This document shows, one piece after another, positions 23,905 to 35,395 of a stretch of 64,000 nt of DNA. The notes beneath the pieces were generated by a model. The model did no database searches and was not told the origin of the DNA. It was given only the letters and a program-made list of their open reading frames with translations. The position numbers and the translations under genes are program-made. Every line of letters starts with the position of its first letter. Position 1 is the first letter of the stretch. The stretch covers positions 8,453,837-8,517,836 of the forward strand of contig NW_024737068.1 of the NCBI RefSeq assembly GCF_018991925.1. Direction: 5' to 3'. The stretch comes from Homarus americanus (taxonomy: Eukaryota; Arthropoda; Malacostraca; Decapoda; Nephropidae).

Positions 23905-24605
23905 TGACAGGGATGAGGGTGCTGACATCACTCCTTGTTGACGGGGGTGAAGTTGCTGACATTACTCCTTGTTGACGGGGGTGAAGGTGCTGGCATCACT
24001 CCTTGTTGACGGGGGTGAAGTTGCTGACATTACTCCTTGTTGACGGGGGTGAAGGTGCTGGCATCACTCCTTGTTGACGGGGGTGAAGTTGCTGACATTA
24101 CTCCTTGTTGACAGGGATGAGGGTGCTGACATCACTCCTTGTTGACGGGGGTGAAGTTGCTGACATTACTCCTTGTTGACGGGGGTGAAGGTGCTGGCAT
24201 CACTCCTTGTTGACGGGGGTGAAGTTGCTGACATTACTCCTTGTTGACAGGGATGGGGTGCTGACATCACTCCTTGTTGACGGGGTGAAGTTGCTGACAT
24301 CACTCCTTGATGACGGGATGAAGGTGCTAACATCCTCCTTGTTAACAGGGGTGAAGGTGCTGACATCACTCCTGTTGACGGGGTGAGAAACGCTTATCCT
24401 CCTTGTTGACGGGGGTGGGGTTTGTGACATCACCCTTGTTGACGGGGGTGAGGGGACTGACATCACTCCTTGTTGACGGGGGTGAAGGTGCTGACATTAC
24501 TCCTTGTTGACAGGGATGGGGGTGCTGACATCACTCCTTGTTGACGGGGGTGAGGGTTGTGACATCACTCATTGTTGACAGGGGTGAGGGCACTGACATC
24601 AATAG
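23905..24605. repeat. 34-bp minisatellite with higher-order structure
   Basis: About 20 copies of a 34-bp unit reading CTCCTTGTTGACGGGGGTGA then AGTTGCTGACATTA. Variants alternate as AAGTTGCTGACATT and AAGGTGCTGGCATC (68-bp dimers). A rarer GACAGGGATGAGGGTGCTGACATC unit at about 23908 recurs at about 24112, a 204-bp (six-unit) period. Copies after 24250 carry small indels, so homogenisation was confined to the left half. Confidence 0.95.
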
Positions 24606-25619
24606 TAAGCAGAAGGTTCACTTAACTCCAGGGATCCACATAAAGCACGTGCTAACTCACCATATCACTTAGTAGGTAATTCAGGAAAGCTTATCTAAAC
24701 TTAAATCAACAAACAGGTGCACGTCTTGTCTTTGCTTGTTTTACGTTTGAGGGTTAACATGTGGTTAAGTCTCCAATACTTAATATGTCCTGGAATGTTA
24801 GGCGCGTCCTGTACTTCCAGGGAGCGCTTGGTTCATCCCATTAACAGGCCTCTAGGTTGAGAAATCTATTCCAGAATCTAAATCCGGCCAGTTTTCCCCG
24901 TTTCTCCTTGCAGGTGAAGGTTAGTGTACACGTAGCTTAAACACACACACCCCTCGCCGTGTCGGCCCGCCATCCATATTCAAAAGCGAGCAATTAGGCA
25001 GTCTTTTACTGGTTCTCCGGCGTGGCCCACTACATCCACGCTTTTCCCTCGTCTCCTCTCCGTTTCGGTTTTATTTCGTGGTTTAAGGTCCGGTTTAACT
25101 CCTCTCTGACGCACCTTTTGGGGTTGATTTCAGTGTAGCGCCGTACCCAGACTCTCACCTGGTGTGTAGGTGGCCTCTGTGTGCTTACAGTAGACAGTCT
25201 CGTAGTTTTATGGCAGGAATCGAATAAGATCCTGATCTAAATCCAGAGAAACGGGAATTAAAGTTTCGTGCATTTTTCATTTAAATTCGGTGCCGCTCAG
25301 CCCGGTCTATCTGTCAGTTTGTGAGTTGCAAACGTGTAAGTTTTCGTCGCCATTCGTCCAGTTCCCACGAAAATCAGATCACGGTCTTCGCTCGCGGTGA
25401 AGCTTACTGCTCTACTGTAAGTCTCGCGCCGCCTCTCTCTATCATTCGATCGAAGACCTAGGACCTAGATCAGTGTGTATCTAGAGAAGAGGTCTAGTTA
25501 GTTGCGTGTGAGGCTTTCTGGAGCAGGTGGGAAGGGGCGGGGTGGGCGGCAGGGTGGCAGAGAGGCGGGCGGGGTGAGTGTAGCGGACAGACGGCGCGCC
25601 GCCCGCGGGAGTCATCAGT
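24606..25619. promoter_or_regulatory. CpG-rich unique island, candidate promoter or enhancer
   Basis: About 1 kb of non-repetitive DNA whose CpG density rises from about 25290 to 25615 (GGCGCGCC near 25593, TCGCTCGCGG near 25389, CTCGCGCCGCC near 25425) in an otherwise AT-rich intron. It contains TCAGTT (25314-25319) and TCAGT (25615-25619), both matching the arthropod initiator core. I could not see a TATA box or a matching DPE. It leads into an ATG at 25620 on the plus strand. It could be an internal or antisense promoter, or a CpG-rich enhancer; the sequence alone cannot separate these. Confidence 0.35.
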
Positions 25620-26093
25620 ATGGATGACTCGGACTTTACCTCTGCTACCATGTTACGCCGAGGCTACACCACCCCACCACCCCTATTACCACCACCTCTA
25701 CCACCACTGCCACCCCTGCCAACACCAATCATCTCTCCCCTGCCTACGTCACTACTGCTTCTCCTACCACCACTGCCACCCCGGCCAACACCAATCATCT
25801 CTCCCCTGCCTACGTCACTACTGCTTCTCCTACCACCACTGCCACCCCGGCCATCAACAATAAACCCTCTCATGCCAACATTAATTTCCTTCATATCCAT
25901 AATTGCCAACACCGTTTTTTTTTTCCTTATCCTCCATATACCCCTACTTAACACCACTCCATCCCCTGCATCACATTGTATCTGTAGCCACCATCACTAT
26001 CACGTTGCCCTACTCCACAGGTATCTCTACTTCCTATCTCCACGACCATCATTACCACCATCATCACCCCCCCGTACCCACCACAACCACTAA
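25620..26093 (+). CDS. Low-confidence 157-residue proline-rich open frame
   Basis: ATG at 25620 opens MDDSDFTSATMLRRGYTTPP, followed by Pro/Leu-rich sequence containing a 22-residue (66-bp) in-frame tandem repeat, about 2.7 copies at 25686-25860, with ISPLPTSLLLLLPPLPPRPT in each. After that the frame is His/Pro/Ser/Thr low complexity to a stop at 26091-26093. No family is recognised. In its favour: it starts at the edge of the CpG island and the repeat keeps frame. Against: the repeat portion is compositionally like other non-coding minisatellites here, and 66 bp is open in several frames. Probably not a protein gene, though a short 5' exon of an antisense transcript is possible. Confidence 0.15.
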   Translation: MDDSDFTSATMLRRGYTTPPPLLPPPLPPLPPLPTPIISPLPTSLLLLLPPLPPRPTPIISPLPTSLLLLLPPLPPRPSTINPLMPTLISFISIIANTVFFFLILHIPLLNTTPSPASHCICSHHHYHVALLHRYLYFLSPRPSLPPSSPPRTHHNH

Positions 26094-26110
26094 CACCACC
26101 AAAATCATTG
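25686..26110. repeat. 66-bp minisatellite and CCACCA-rich tail
   Basis: TACGTCACTACTGCTTCTCC recurs at 25745 and 25811, fixing a 66-bp period. Downstream is CCATCA/CCACCA-type simple sequence to about 26105. Confidence 0.85.
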
Positions 26111-26320
26111 ACGTAACACCACCTCCTTACTCTCGCCCACTATTCCTACTTCCGTCTCTACAGTACTACACTTCTCTCTTCCTCTGTCTCAACCTGTCTC
26201 TATGTCTCTTTTTGTCTCTAACTATCTCTACCTTTCTCTGTATGTCTCTCTCAATCTGTCTCTATTTCTCTAAGTCAATATGTCTATCTCAAATTCTCCT
26301 CTTCCACCAGTAACATGCAT
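26111..26320. repeat. TCTC/TGTCTCTA pyrimidine-rich DNA
   Basis: Recurring TGTCTCTATTTCTCT and AACTATCTCTACC words; low complexity. Confidence 0.7.
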
Positions 26321-26590
26321 GGCTGGTGGCAGCACCACCACCAGTTAACTACCAATGCCAGTGGCACTGTAAAGGCACCACCAGTAACAGTACACCATCA
26401 AGCCACCAGCACCACTAACACCACCAGTAACACCACCAATAGCATCACCACCAGTAAGCACCACCACTAACACCATCATAACACCACCAAGCAGTACCAC
26501 TAACAGCACCACTAACACCACCCGTAAACACCACCAGTAACACCACCAATAGCATCACCACCAGTAAGCACCATCACTACACAAGCGCCC
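26321..26590. repeat. CACCACCAGTAACAC minisatellite
   Basis: Units of 12-15 bp (CACCACCAGTAACA, CACCACTAACAC). A 50-bp piece around GTAACACCACCAATAGCATC occurs twice (about 26427 and 26537). Confidence 0.9.
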
Positions 26591-27335
26591 CGAGTAGGAA
26601 GGTGTACAGTGACTAGCTTCTTCGTGGCATCTTGAACCCGCAGGTATAATGATAGTCTGTCTGACACTTCCTTATCTGGCATGATGATGAGAACATTTGG
26701 CTGGATAATGAAGTGGTGGGGGAGGGGGGGGGGTTACTCCATCAGGTAATGAGGTAGTCTACAGTACGTTGTTAATATTTCGTTATCAAATCTAAATATG
26801 ATCTTTTAATAGGTGTGAACTAGGGTACGATAGGTTGTTAATGATTCGTTGACTAAGAGATAATACGTCTTTTGTTATAGATAATGAAGGAGTACAATAC
26901 GTTGCTTATAGTTTATTAATAATATATAAAAATGATGCTTCGGTAGGTAAGGATAGGGAGTACTTTTCTTCGTTGTTACTAGAAAGAGATGATAATGGAG
27001 AAGTTGTTAAGTGATGGTGTGGAATTGATAACGCACCTTAGATGATGGTGACACTATATTCCTAAAAAAAAAAAATGAATGATAACGCCCCCAAAAATTA
27101 TAATGGGTCCTTTACATTATTAGTAACGATGGTGGGAGCATCTCACTCTCAGTATAAGATCAGGTGTCGACAACGGGAATGTCTTGATACACTGAGCTCG
27201 TTTCCTGTTATGACGGATAGACAACAGGTAACAGACGTGGCAGGTGAGGGTAGTGATGGCTGATCGTTTTATGTTGCACGATTAACGACTTGGTAGACAG
27301 GGTAGTGCCGCTGATCACTTTTTCATGTTGTTATT
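26591..27335. other. Unique intronic DNA
   Basis: Includes a recurring ACGTTGTTAATATTTCGTT-like word (about 26766, 26833 and 26904) that may be an old degenerate repeat of about 70 bp. No gene. Confidence 0.5.
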
Positions 27336-27339
27336 GTTA

Positions 27340-28376
27340 ATCAGCCTGAAACAGAACCACACTAAAGAGGAACGACATTGTAGCCATATTATAAATCAAC
27401 CATAAAACACAACCACACTAAAGATGAACGTCATTGTAGCCATATTATAAATCAACCATGAAACACAACCACACTAAAGATGAACGTCATTGTAGCCATA
27501 TTATAAATCAACCATGAAACACAACCACACTAAAGATGAACGTCATTGTAGCCATATTATAAATCAACCATGAAACACAACCACACTAAAGAGGAACGAC
27601 ATTGTAGCCATATTATAAATCAACCATGAAACACAACCACACTAAAGAGGAACGACATTGTAGCCATATTATAAATCAACCATAAAACACAACCACACTA
27701 AAGATGAACGTCATTGTAGCCATATTATAAATCAACCATGAAACACAACCACACTAAAGATGAACGTCATTGTAGCCATATTATAAATCAACCATGAAAC
27801 ACAACCACACTAAAGATGAACGTCATTGTAGCCATATTATAAATCAACCATGAAACACAACCACACTAAAGATGAACTTCATTGTAGCCATATTATAAAT
27901 CAACCATGAAACACACAACCACACTAGAGAATGAACTTCATTGTAGCCATCATTATAAATCAACCATGAAACACAACCACACTAAAGAGGAACGACATTG
28001 TAGCCATATTATAAATCAACCATGAAACACAACCACACTAAAGAGGAACGACATTGTAGCCATATTATAAATCAACCATAAAACACAACCACACTAAAGA
28101 TGAACGTCATTGTAGCCATATTATAAATCAACCATGAAACACAACCACACTAAAGATGAACGTCATTGTAGCCATATTATAAATCAACCATGAAACACAA
28201 CCACACTAAAGATGAACGTCATTGTAGCCATTTTATAAATCAACCATGAAACACAACCACACTAAAGATGAACTTCATTGTAGCCATATTATAAATCAAC
28301 CATGAAACACAACCACACTAGAGATGAACTTCATTGTAGCCATATTATAAATCAACCATGAAACACACTGTAGCCA
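27340..28376. repeat. 56-bp minisatellite with ~396-bp (7-unit) higher-order repeat
   Basis: About 18 copies of a 56-bp unit: ACCATGAAACACAACCACAC, TAAAGATGAACGTCATTGTA, GCCATATTATAAATCA. The variant GAGGAACGAC occurs at 27591, 27647, 27987 and 28043, two pairs 396 bp apart. The ACCATAAAACAC variant follows each pair at about 27680 and 28077. So a seven-unit block has been duplicated. A unit with small insertions (ACACACAACC, GAGAATGAAC, CATCATTAT) at about 27905-27950 accounts for the extra 4 bp. Confidence 0.97.
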
Positions 28377-29149
28377 TATTGTAGGCCAGCGGATATGGGA
28401 ACTAATCGTAGTTATTACAGGTTCACTACACTACGTCCTTGTCCGCCATCCTGTCTTTTTCCTAACCATTATGGCCACGAGTTATAGCAGTCAACGTTAT
28501 CAATTATCCTCCATAAATCGCCATTAATATCATTTAGGAGTCGATACGTATCAGTATATGACATAATTCTTGGAGTGTTAACGGGCGTGAAGTGGAACAA
28601 TTCTGAACAACGGGAAAAAGTACTGGAATTCTCTCCTAACTGACTGGTTGATGACACAAACACAGAAACATCTTATTTTCTTTCCTTAACCTTGGCAATG
28701 GAGGAAACACAATTGAGTACTAAAGGATTTAAACCGTATTTGAAAGATAATAAAAACTCCCTCACTCGAAAAAATTGTCGTCAGATTGGTCAGGAAAGAT
28801 TCTAGGTTCATTAAAAGGTATTAATAAACAATACGTTATGTATTGACAAGGTGAATACAGTCGTTCCTTAACTGTAACACAAATACTTCGAAATTTTATA
28901 ATTAATTGATTACAGAAATACAGTAATACAAACTCCCATGATCCCTTAACTGTAATACAAATAACCCGATGGCATCTTACAGCGCTGGGATAGGAGAAAT
29001 ACAGCAGCTAGTCGATCGGTGTAACTCTCAATAGTTAAAGTGTACAATACAGGTTAAAAAAAAAATGCCACTCTGGGTGCAGGCTGGGCGTTGTACTGTG
29101 GCAAAAACTCCCAAAAAGCCGGACTCTGTTATTACTAGCATGCGAACAC
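28377..29149. other. Unique intronic DNA
   Basis: Non-repetitive. CTTAACTGTAAYACAAATA occurs twice (about 28868 and 28947). No exon recognised. Confidence 0.55.
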
Positions 29150-29330
29150 GCTAGTAGGAGAGGGGTTGCTGAGTGCTGGGTGGGTGGGGGAATTGGTGCT
29201 GGGTGCTGGGAGGATAGCGATAGCGGGTTTGCTGGGTGTTGGGTGTGTGGGGTGTTGCTGGGAGCTAGGAGAGTGGGTGGGGTTGCTTGGAGATTGATGA
29301 GGGTGGGAGTTGTTTGGTGATGGGGGAACG
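29150..29330. repeat. Degenerate GTGCTGGGTG repeat
   Basis: GTGCTGGGTGGGTG / GTTGCTGGGAGC words of about 10-20 bp for 180 bp, purine/T-rich. Confidence 0.75.
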
Positions 29331-30015
29331 AGGGTGACGAAGGAGCTACTAGGAGGGTGAAGAAGGGAGAAAACGAACCAGTGAGAGATAAATAAGGGAG
29401 AGGAGTAAGGGAGGTAAAGGAAGAAGCAACAGGGAGACTTGAACAACAAAAATACATTTAACTACAAGTCGTATAAAAGTGATTTATGGTCGAACAAGAC
29501 ACAAGAAACCTTTTTTTATCGTTCACTCCCGAGAGCTAAAATTCTATCCAGTTTGTGCAACAGTAGAGAGTTGGATGGCTCTGTCAGCTAGCGTCCGTAC
29601 CGAGTAGTAATACGGGTTTTAATTATTCCAACTCATACAATATAGTATTTCCAGGTTATGAAAATAAGTTATAAGTATTACCTGAAGCTTAGCCCCCAGC
29701 TTATTTCATCTTTAGATTAATCACCCTACCGTTAACCTAACCTAACCTAACTAAGCTGGGGTGGTGATCCAATTCTAGTTATGAAAAGGTAAAGAAATAT
29801 ATCATGTATTTTTAAAGGAAATAGATTTATAAAAAAACTAAATACCATCTCTTAACGATACAAAACATGATATAGGAGGCGGTGCTGTCATATATATTGA
29901 ACGAAAATATAAAAATAATATAATATAGAAATATATCAAACGTCATATATAAATCAGAGGAACAACAGTATTGGCTATAATATTGACGGAGTTTGACTAT
30001 CACAGAAACGGGTCA
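29331..30015. other. Unique DNA with a short CCTAA tract
   Basis: Purine-rich at 29340-29430, then unique AT-rich DNA. 29733-29754 holds four CCTAA units, (TTAGG)n on the minus strand. No gene. Confidence 0.6.
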
Positions 30016-30235
30016 AGTCAGCTTAGGGAGTAAGGGAGTAGGGAAGTGAGGGTGCAGGGGAGTGAGGGAGTAGGGGAGTGAGGGAGTAGGAGAGTAAGGG
30101 AGTAGAGAAATTAGAAGTGAGCGAGTAAGGGAATAAGGAAGTGAGGGAGTAAGGGAATCAGGGTGTCAAGGAGTAAGGGAGTCAACCAATAAAGGAGTAA
30201 GGGAGTGAAGGAGTGAAAGAGTCAGGCAGTAAGCA
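30016..30235. repeat. Degenerate GGGAGTGAGGGAGTA repeat
   Basis: Units of 7-15 bp from AGTGAGGG, AGTAGGGG and AGTAAGGG, becoming diverged after 30110. Confidence 0.85.
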
Positions 30236-31018
30236 AAGCCTCTCCACAACACTGCTTCTCTATAAGGCAATAACCTGTCATGTTTTATACGCAAGGTGAC
30301 AGCGTGATCATGGGAGGCTATCACAGGTGAGTCTCGTGGGGGTGTTATCAAGTAGACGATCTAATCTCTGATGAACTTTGCTTCGCAGTCTGTGTCTGTC
30401 TCTTGTACCATAAACCACTTCACAAAACATACTGTATACCCATTTCTCTATTTATCTATCGACTTATTTATCTATTTATCTACCTATCTACCTTAATATA
30501 TCCAGAGCTCAATGTAGTAAGACCAAGATGAACTAATCTTCGCTACATAACTTGGACTTTATTCTCACTTCAAAGTAAAGTAAATCGTCCCTTGATGGTA
30601 CACTCTGGTTCAATGCTTCAGTGTGAAGGTTTGAACACACTTCCGAAGCCTCGAACAGTCCCAACAAGACAACCAGCTTCTTGTATTACCAAATAAAAGG
30701 TTGTGAACTAGAGTTGTACTTGTGATAAGAATTATTGATAAGAAACCCCTGGGAGAACGAGCGTAAGATTTAATCACATTTGGATATTAGATAATACAAA
30801 TATTATTATTTATTGTATTATGTGATATACACGTATACTGTATGTATTTATGTATGTTAAGATTATACTTTATATTGAGTAAAGAAAGCAGTGTTTCAGG
30901 CGGGTGAATAAGCAGGGTAAGACATTATTTGCCAACACACACTATTCCTGTATGACTTTCTAAAATTACTTTGCAGTAAAAATGTTAAATTGTTATCAGG
31001 GTCACGTGATGTCCAGCT
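30236..31018. other. Unique AT-rich intronic DNA
   Basis: Includes TATCTATTTATCTAC words at 30455-30495. No gene. Confidence 0.55.

Positions 31019-31019
<1 letters not shown>

Positions 31020-31072
<53 letters not shown>
31020..31072. repeat. (GT)n tract
   Basis: About 26 perfect units. Confidence 0.98.
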
Positions 31073-31073
<1 letters not shown>

Positions 31074-31865
31074 TGGGGACCTCACAAGGATAAAATATCA
31101 TTTTCTTCCTATCTGTAATACACATATCATCACCTTTTATCATTCTTCCTTTACTTCTTCTTCGTCTTTAGTTCACACATTTATAAGCGGACTTTTTACG
31201 TACTTTTAATTATTTTTCATATTTTTTTTAGAGAATCTCAGTCTATAAAATTACAGCTAAAATGTTGTTCCATTGTTTACATAGTCAGGTAAGATTCCCT
31301 TACTTTTACTCATCAATAAAACATTTGGCATTAAAACACAACACAAATCTAAGTTCCAACATGTGTTAAAACACCATCTATGACATTTGTGAATAAGTTA
31401 AAGTGCACATAAAATCAGCGAACGAGGACATTCGGTTTGATATTAAGATGGAATGTTGTTGAGGGACTTGCAAATCTGATTCAATGTTGAGTGTCTCTCC
31501 TGAAGGCCACAATACCTCATGACTCTTATCAAACTTCTATCAGCTCTCCACCATGACTCCCTCAGTCTGCACAGCATCGGGTCGCCGGCGGTATTTCAGC
31601 CAAACATTCCAATGGCCGCCAGTCTTCATGCGTGGTATATTGCGGCTTAATGGATTTACAGTCGTAAAATATTTCAAATACTTCTGCCTTCCCTGAGTCT
31701 TTACCTCCGGCGGGTTTTTCTGGTGAGTAAGACTGAACACACACACAGTTACTGAGTCATTATGTCGCCGCTGTTGTAATTTGGTTCTGTCCTGCCGGTA
31801 GTCGACGTGGCTTAAGGCGAGGTCGTTCACACGTTATACCTAACTGGCAAGGCTTTCTGGGGTCT
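31073..31865. other. Unique intronic DNA including a higher-GC patch
   Basis: 31540-31830 has unusually mixed composition and two overlapping minus frames (96 and 60 residues). Neither is recognised as a protein family and no convincing splice pair bounds them, so I leave this unassigned. Confidence 0.4.
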
Positions 31866-31955
31866 CCTCACCACACCTGGTGTTGTGATGTCAGTCACCA
31901 CACCTGGTGTTTGTGGCGAGACAGTCACTACACCTGGTGTGGAGGTGAGACAGTT
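31866..31955. repeat. Three copies of ACACCTGGTGT
   Basis: The symmetric word ACACCTGGTGT occurs at 31873-31883, 31900-31910 and 31930-31940, in a diverged 27-30 bp tandem. Each contains the E-box CACCTG (CAGGTG on the other strand), the core recognised by Snail/ZEB zinc fingers and some bHLH proteins. Confidence 0.8.
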
Positions 31956-33372
31956 ACATTACACCAAGATAACAAACTTCTTTACACCTTGATCACAGAC
32001 GTGGCTCTCACACACCAACTAGACTACATGTAAAACACCTGTAACTTGGTAACAAAACAAAAACATAATAAACTAAAGCTTGACCTGACCTGACCTGCCA
32101 GTGAGTTTACAGTAGGTAATGACCCCAACATTACTAATATACTATTCAGGGTCTCCGTGAATTACCTGACCAATTTCATAACTTAACAACCTCAAAACAT
32201 CGGATAACACGGTGCACATGTGGAGGTCTACTAAGACAAGAGAACAAACTTGTGAGTTGCTCCTCAAATGTAATAAAAATTTACTGTGTGTACTGTAATG
32301 TTGGTGAGCCTTGTCATACCCAGATATCAACAGAGCTATCAGCATTATGTTGGTAAGCCTTGTTCCACCTTCTCAACAAACACTCCAAAACTTGCAGACC
32401 ACTTCTATCGATCCTAAACATTTCCCCAAAATGATAATGCATAATCTTCCTTTAATTCTTCCTTCCTGGGGGCGGAGGAGAGCGGCGCGGAGGCAGGGAG
32501 CCCGTGCGGCCGGCAAGGGAGGCACGCCAACTTTGGATTAACGCGGGGAAGCCAACAGCAACAATAGGAGAGGAGAACACGAAGTCTCTGTGTGTTGAGT
32601 GGCTGCTGGTCGGAGTTTGAAATCCAGTACCGAACCCACCGATTCCCCAAACTCATCGAATCCTTAAACCCATTGAATCCCAAATCACCGAACCCCTGAA
32701 CACATCGAATTCCTGAACCCGTAAACCTCAGGGTACTATAAGCGATTTGGTAACAAATCATCCAGAATTCTCAAAGGTTCATACATTAATTTATTCTTTT
32801 AAACTAAAACTAAGAATAACTAACTATTTACGGTACAATTTTCATGTGTAAATTCGGCCTGTTTTTTTTTAATAATGATTATACATAATAAAATCCTATT
32901 CCAAACATTAAAAATTTACCAACAGTAAGTTTTGACTCACCTGCGAGATAATTAAGGTATTTTACTTTCAAACATATTAAATTAGTTCAAGATATATATT
33001 TTTTATTTTACTAACCTACATTTTCTCTTTCCCCTTTGCCTTGTTCTTCCTTCATTCATAAATTTATTTCGTTGGGCATTTTATTCCTTCTCGTAATTTA
33101 ATTATTTGTTTATTTTGATTTTCGCTTAGTTTTAATTGTTTTCTTATTTTTGTCTTATTTATTCTCTTTTCTTTTATTTCACTTGTTCGTAGCCTTCCCT
33201 CCCATTCCATTTTACTATCCCTCCTTCTCTTCCTCTCCTCTCAGACACCCTTCCTTCCCACTGTACATATATCTTATCTTAATCCTTTCCAAACTCGTTC
33301 CTTCTCTCTTTCTCCTGCCTCCTCTTCCTTCACATTTTCTTACTCCATCATTTACCCAAAATTCTTTCTTGG
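31956..33372. other. Unique intronic DNA
   Basis: 32460-32560 is GC-rich. 32630-32720 has a degenerate ~20-bp repeat (ACCCATTGAATCCC, CCGAACCCCTGAAC, CATCGAATTCC). 32760-33130 is AT-rich and 33150-33350 pyrimidine-rich. No exon recognised. Confidence 0.55.
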
Positions 33373-33373
<1 letters not shown>

Positions 33374-33446
<73 letters not shown>

Positions 33447-33530
33447 CAATAACTTATAATAATAATAATAACAACAATAACTTATAATAATAATAATAAC
33501 AGCAATAACTTATAATAATAATAATAACAA
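33374..33530. repeat. (TAA)n with 32-bp AACAACAATAACTTATAATA array
   Basis: Pure (TAA)n to about 33441, then three units of about 34 bp containing AACARCAATAACTTATAA. Confidence 0.95.
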
Positions 33531-33890
33531 TAGGAACACCATCATTATGGAACTTGGCCATAATAGCACGACACTTGGCCTCTTAATTCACTCCCTCCAA
33601 TAACTACGAAATACTCGATGTCAACAAATTGGTGTAAAAGTTGTGAGACAAATAGTGTCATAAATCACCGAGTATCAGTAGTAAATAACAGCTCTACATT
33701 TACTTGTCTTTAACTACAGCTACAAATTATAATGATTTTTTTCTATTCCTTTTTCTGTTGAATTTTTATTCAGTTGGAACGACCAACACATTTTAAGAGT
33801 TAAAATTACTGCAATTTTTGCCTTTGATGTGTACTGTATCGACCAACCATCCTTTTTGTGTGAGTAGTTACAGGGTGTACACGTGAAGTA
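33531..33890. other. Unique AT-rich intronic DNA
   Basis: No gene recognised. Confidence 0.6.
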
Positions 33891-33899
33891 TGTACCCAC

Positions 33900-33933
33900 A
33901 TGTATCTACACACGTACACACGCACACACATAT

Positions 33934-33994
<61 letters not shown>

Positions 33995-34075
33995 TATATA
34001 CTAACTCACGGATGTAAAAACGCCCGCAACACAAACGCACAAGGATATATGTGTGTGTGTGTGTGTGTGTGTGTT
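33900..34075. repeat. (CA)n then (GT)n in inverted orientation
   Basis: (CA)n with TATA interruptions at 33912-33995 and (GT)n at 34049-34073; the arms could pair as a hairpin with a loop of about 55 nt. Confidence 0.9.
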
Positions 34076-34254
34076 TTCCAAAAAATTTCCACAAAAATTA
34101 ACATATACACACAAGTCACGTAGACCTCTCTGACCCCCACACTGACAGCAGTTCATACAGTATTCAGCAGTGTTTATCTTGCCTTACACGCTTATCATGA
34201 GTGCCATTTCATATACCCGCTGAGAATGGCAGTTCACCACCTGTTAAAGAATAA

Positions 34255-34510
34255 TCAATTTGTTTTTCTTAATGCCGTCAATCGTTCCCTGCCCCGTAAA
34301 TTCCTCCCTGCCCCGTCAATATTTCCCTTGTTCCGTAAATTCCTCCCTGCCCCGTCAATCCTACCCTGCCCCGCCTTAACGTAAAGCTTCAGTTCTTCCC
34401 TAACCCCGTCAATTCCTCCCCCGCCCCGCCAATCCCCCCTTACTCCGCCGTAACATATATCCCCGTAAATTCCTTTTTGCCCCGTCAATCCTTCACTACC
34501 CCGCCATATC
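34255..34510. repeat. Degenerate ~20-38 bp CCCCGTCAATYCTTCCCTG repeat
   Basis: TGCCCCGTCAATCCT, TGCCCCGTAAATTCCTCCC and CCCGCCRTAACRTA recur about ten times. Confidence 0.85.
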
Positions 34511-35210
34511 ATAGAGACAGAAAGAAAGAAAGACAGTAGAGATAGATACAGACACACAGAGAGATATAAGAAAACCTAACTACCAGTAACCTTAGATGAC
34601 CTTAAATATATATATATAACACACTATTGACCCCTAATACATCAGATAACTCATATTTACTCTCGCTGTATTGACAATTGATGGATTATTCCACCAAATC
34701 TTCACTCTTCCATTTTTTTGAGTCAATCACACAATGTATTCATAAATCACAAGACCTTCGGAATATTGTAATAGATTGTGGTTATTGATATTACACAATT
34801 TTGAGATCAGACCAATATTATTTGACTCGATGTTATTTGAAAGAGGTGATAAAAGAAGAGAAATTTTAGTTAGTTATTTTTAAAGGCTCATTTATTTTGA
34901 TTTCTCCTTTATATCAATAAGTATTTTTTCTTCAGTTTGTTATATATAATTCTGGTAGTTGTATAATAATTCTAGATACTTTATTAATGTATTATAATTC
35001 CATCTGTCTTGATTTTAGTGTCAATTTTGTTACTTATATCGATAGTAATTTCATTAGGGAGTTTAATCATTGCTTGTTATATTATTCATTTAAATTCAAT
35101 TGTATTTCTTTTTTTAACGCTGACTGATTTCGACACTTGAAGTTAGATTTATTTATATACGATGTTAATGAATACAGTTTAAAGATAATGATGTACTTTT
35201 GTTTATAGTT
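34511..35210. other. Unique AT-rich intronic DNA
   Basis: No gene recognised; (TA)n of about 14 bp at 34604. Confidence 0.6.
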
Positions 35211-35211
35211 G

Positions 35212-35395
35212 AGTGTATTATTGACTGGTTTGTGAGTGTGTTATTAACTTGCATGTGAGTGTGTCATTAACTGGCTTGTGAGTGTCATTGACTAGCATGT
35301 GAGTGTGCTATTGACTGGCATGTGTGAGTGCGTCATTTACTAGCATGTGAGTGTGTTATTGACTGGCATGTGAGTGTGTCATTGACTTAAAGACC
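35212..35395. repeat. ~23-bp minisatellite (GACTGGCATGTGAGTGTGTCATT)
   Basis: About eight units alternating GACTGGCATGTGAGTGTG and GACTAGCATGTGAGTG with TTATT/TCATT. Confidence 0.9.

Noticed and set aside
23905..28376. Regular direct repeats of 34 and 56 bp considered as CRISPR-like
   Set aside because: Units are contiguous with no unique spacers, no cas genes, and the genome is animal.
31540..31830. Two overlapping minus frames with protein-like composition
   Set aside because: No recognisable motif and no convincing acceptor and donor pair; kept only as a note in the feature list.
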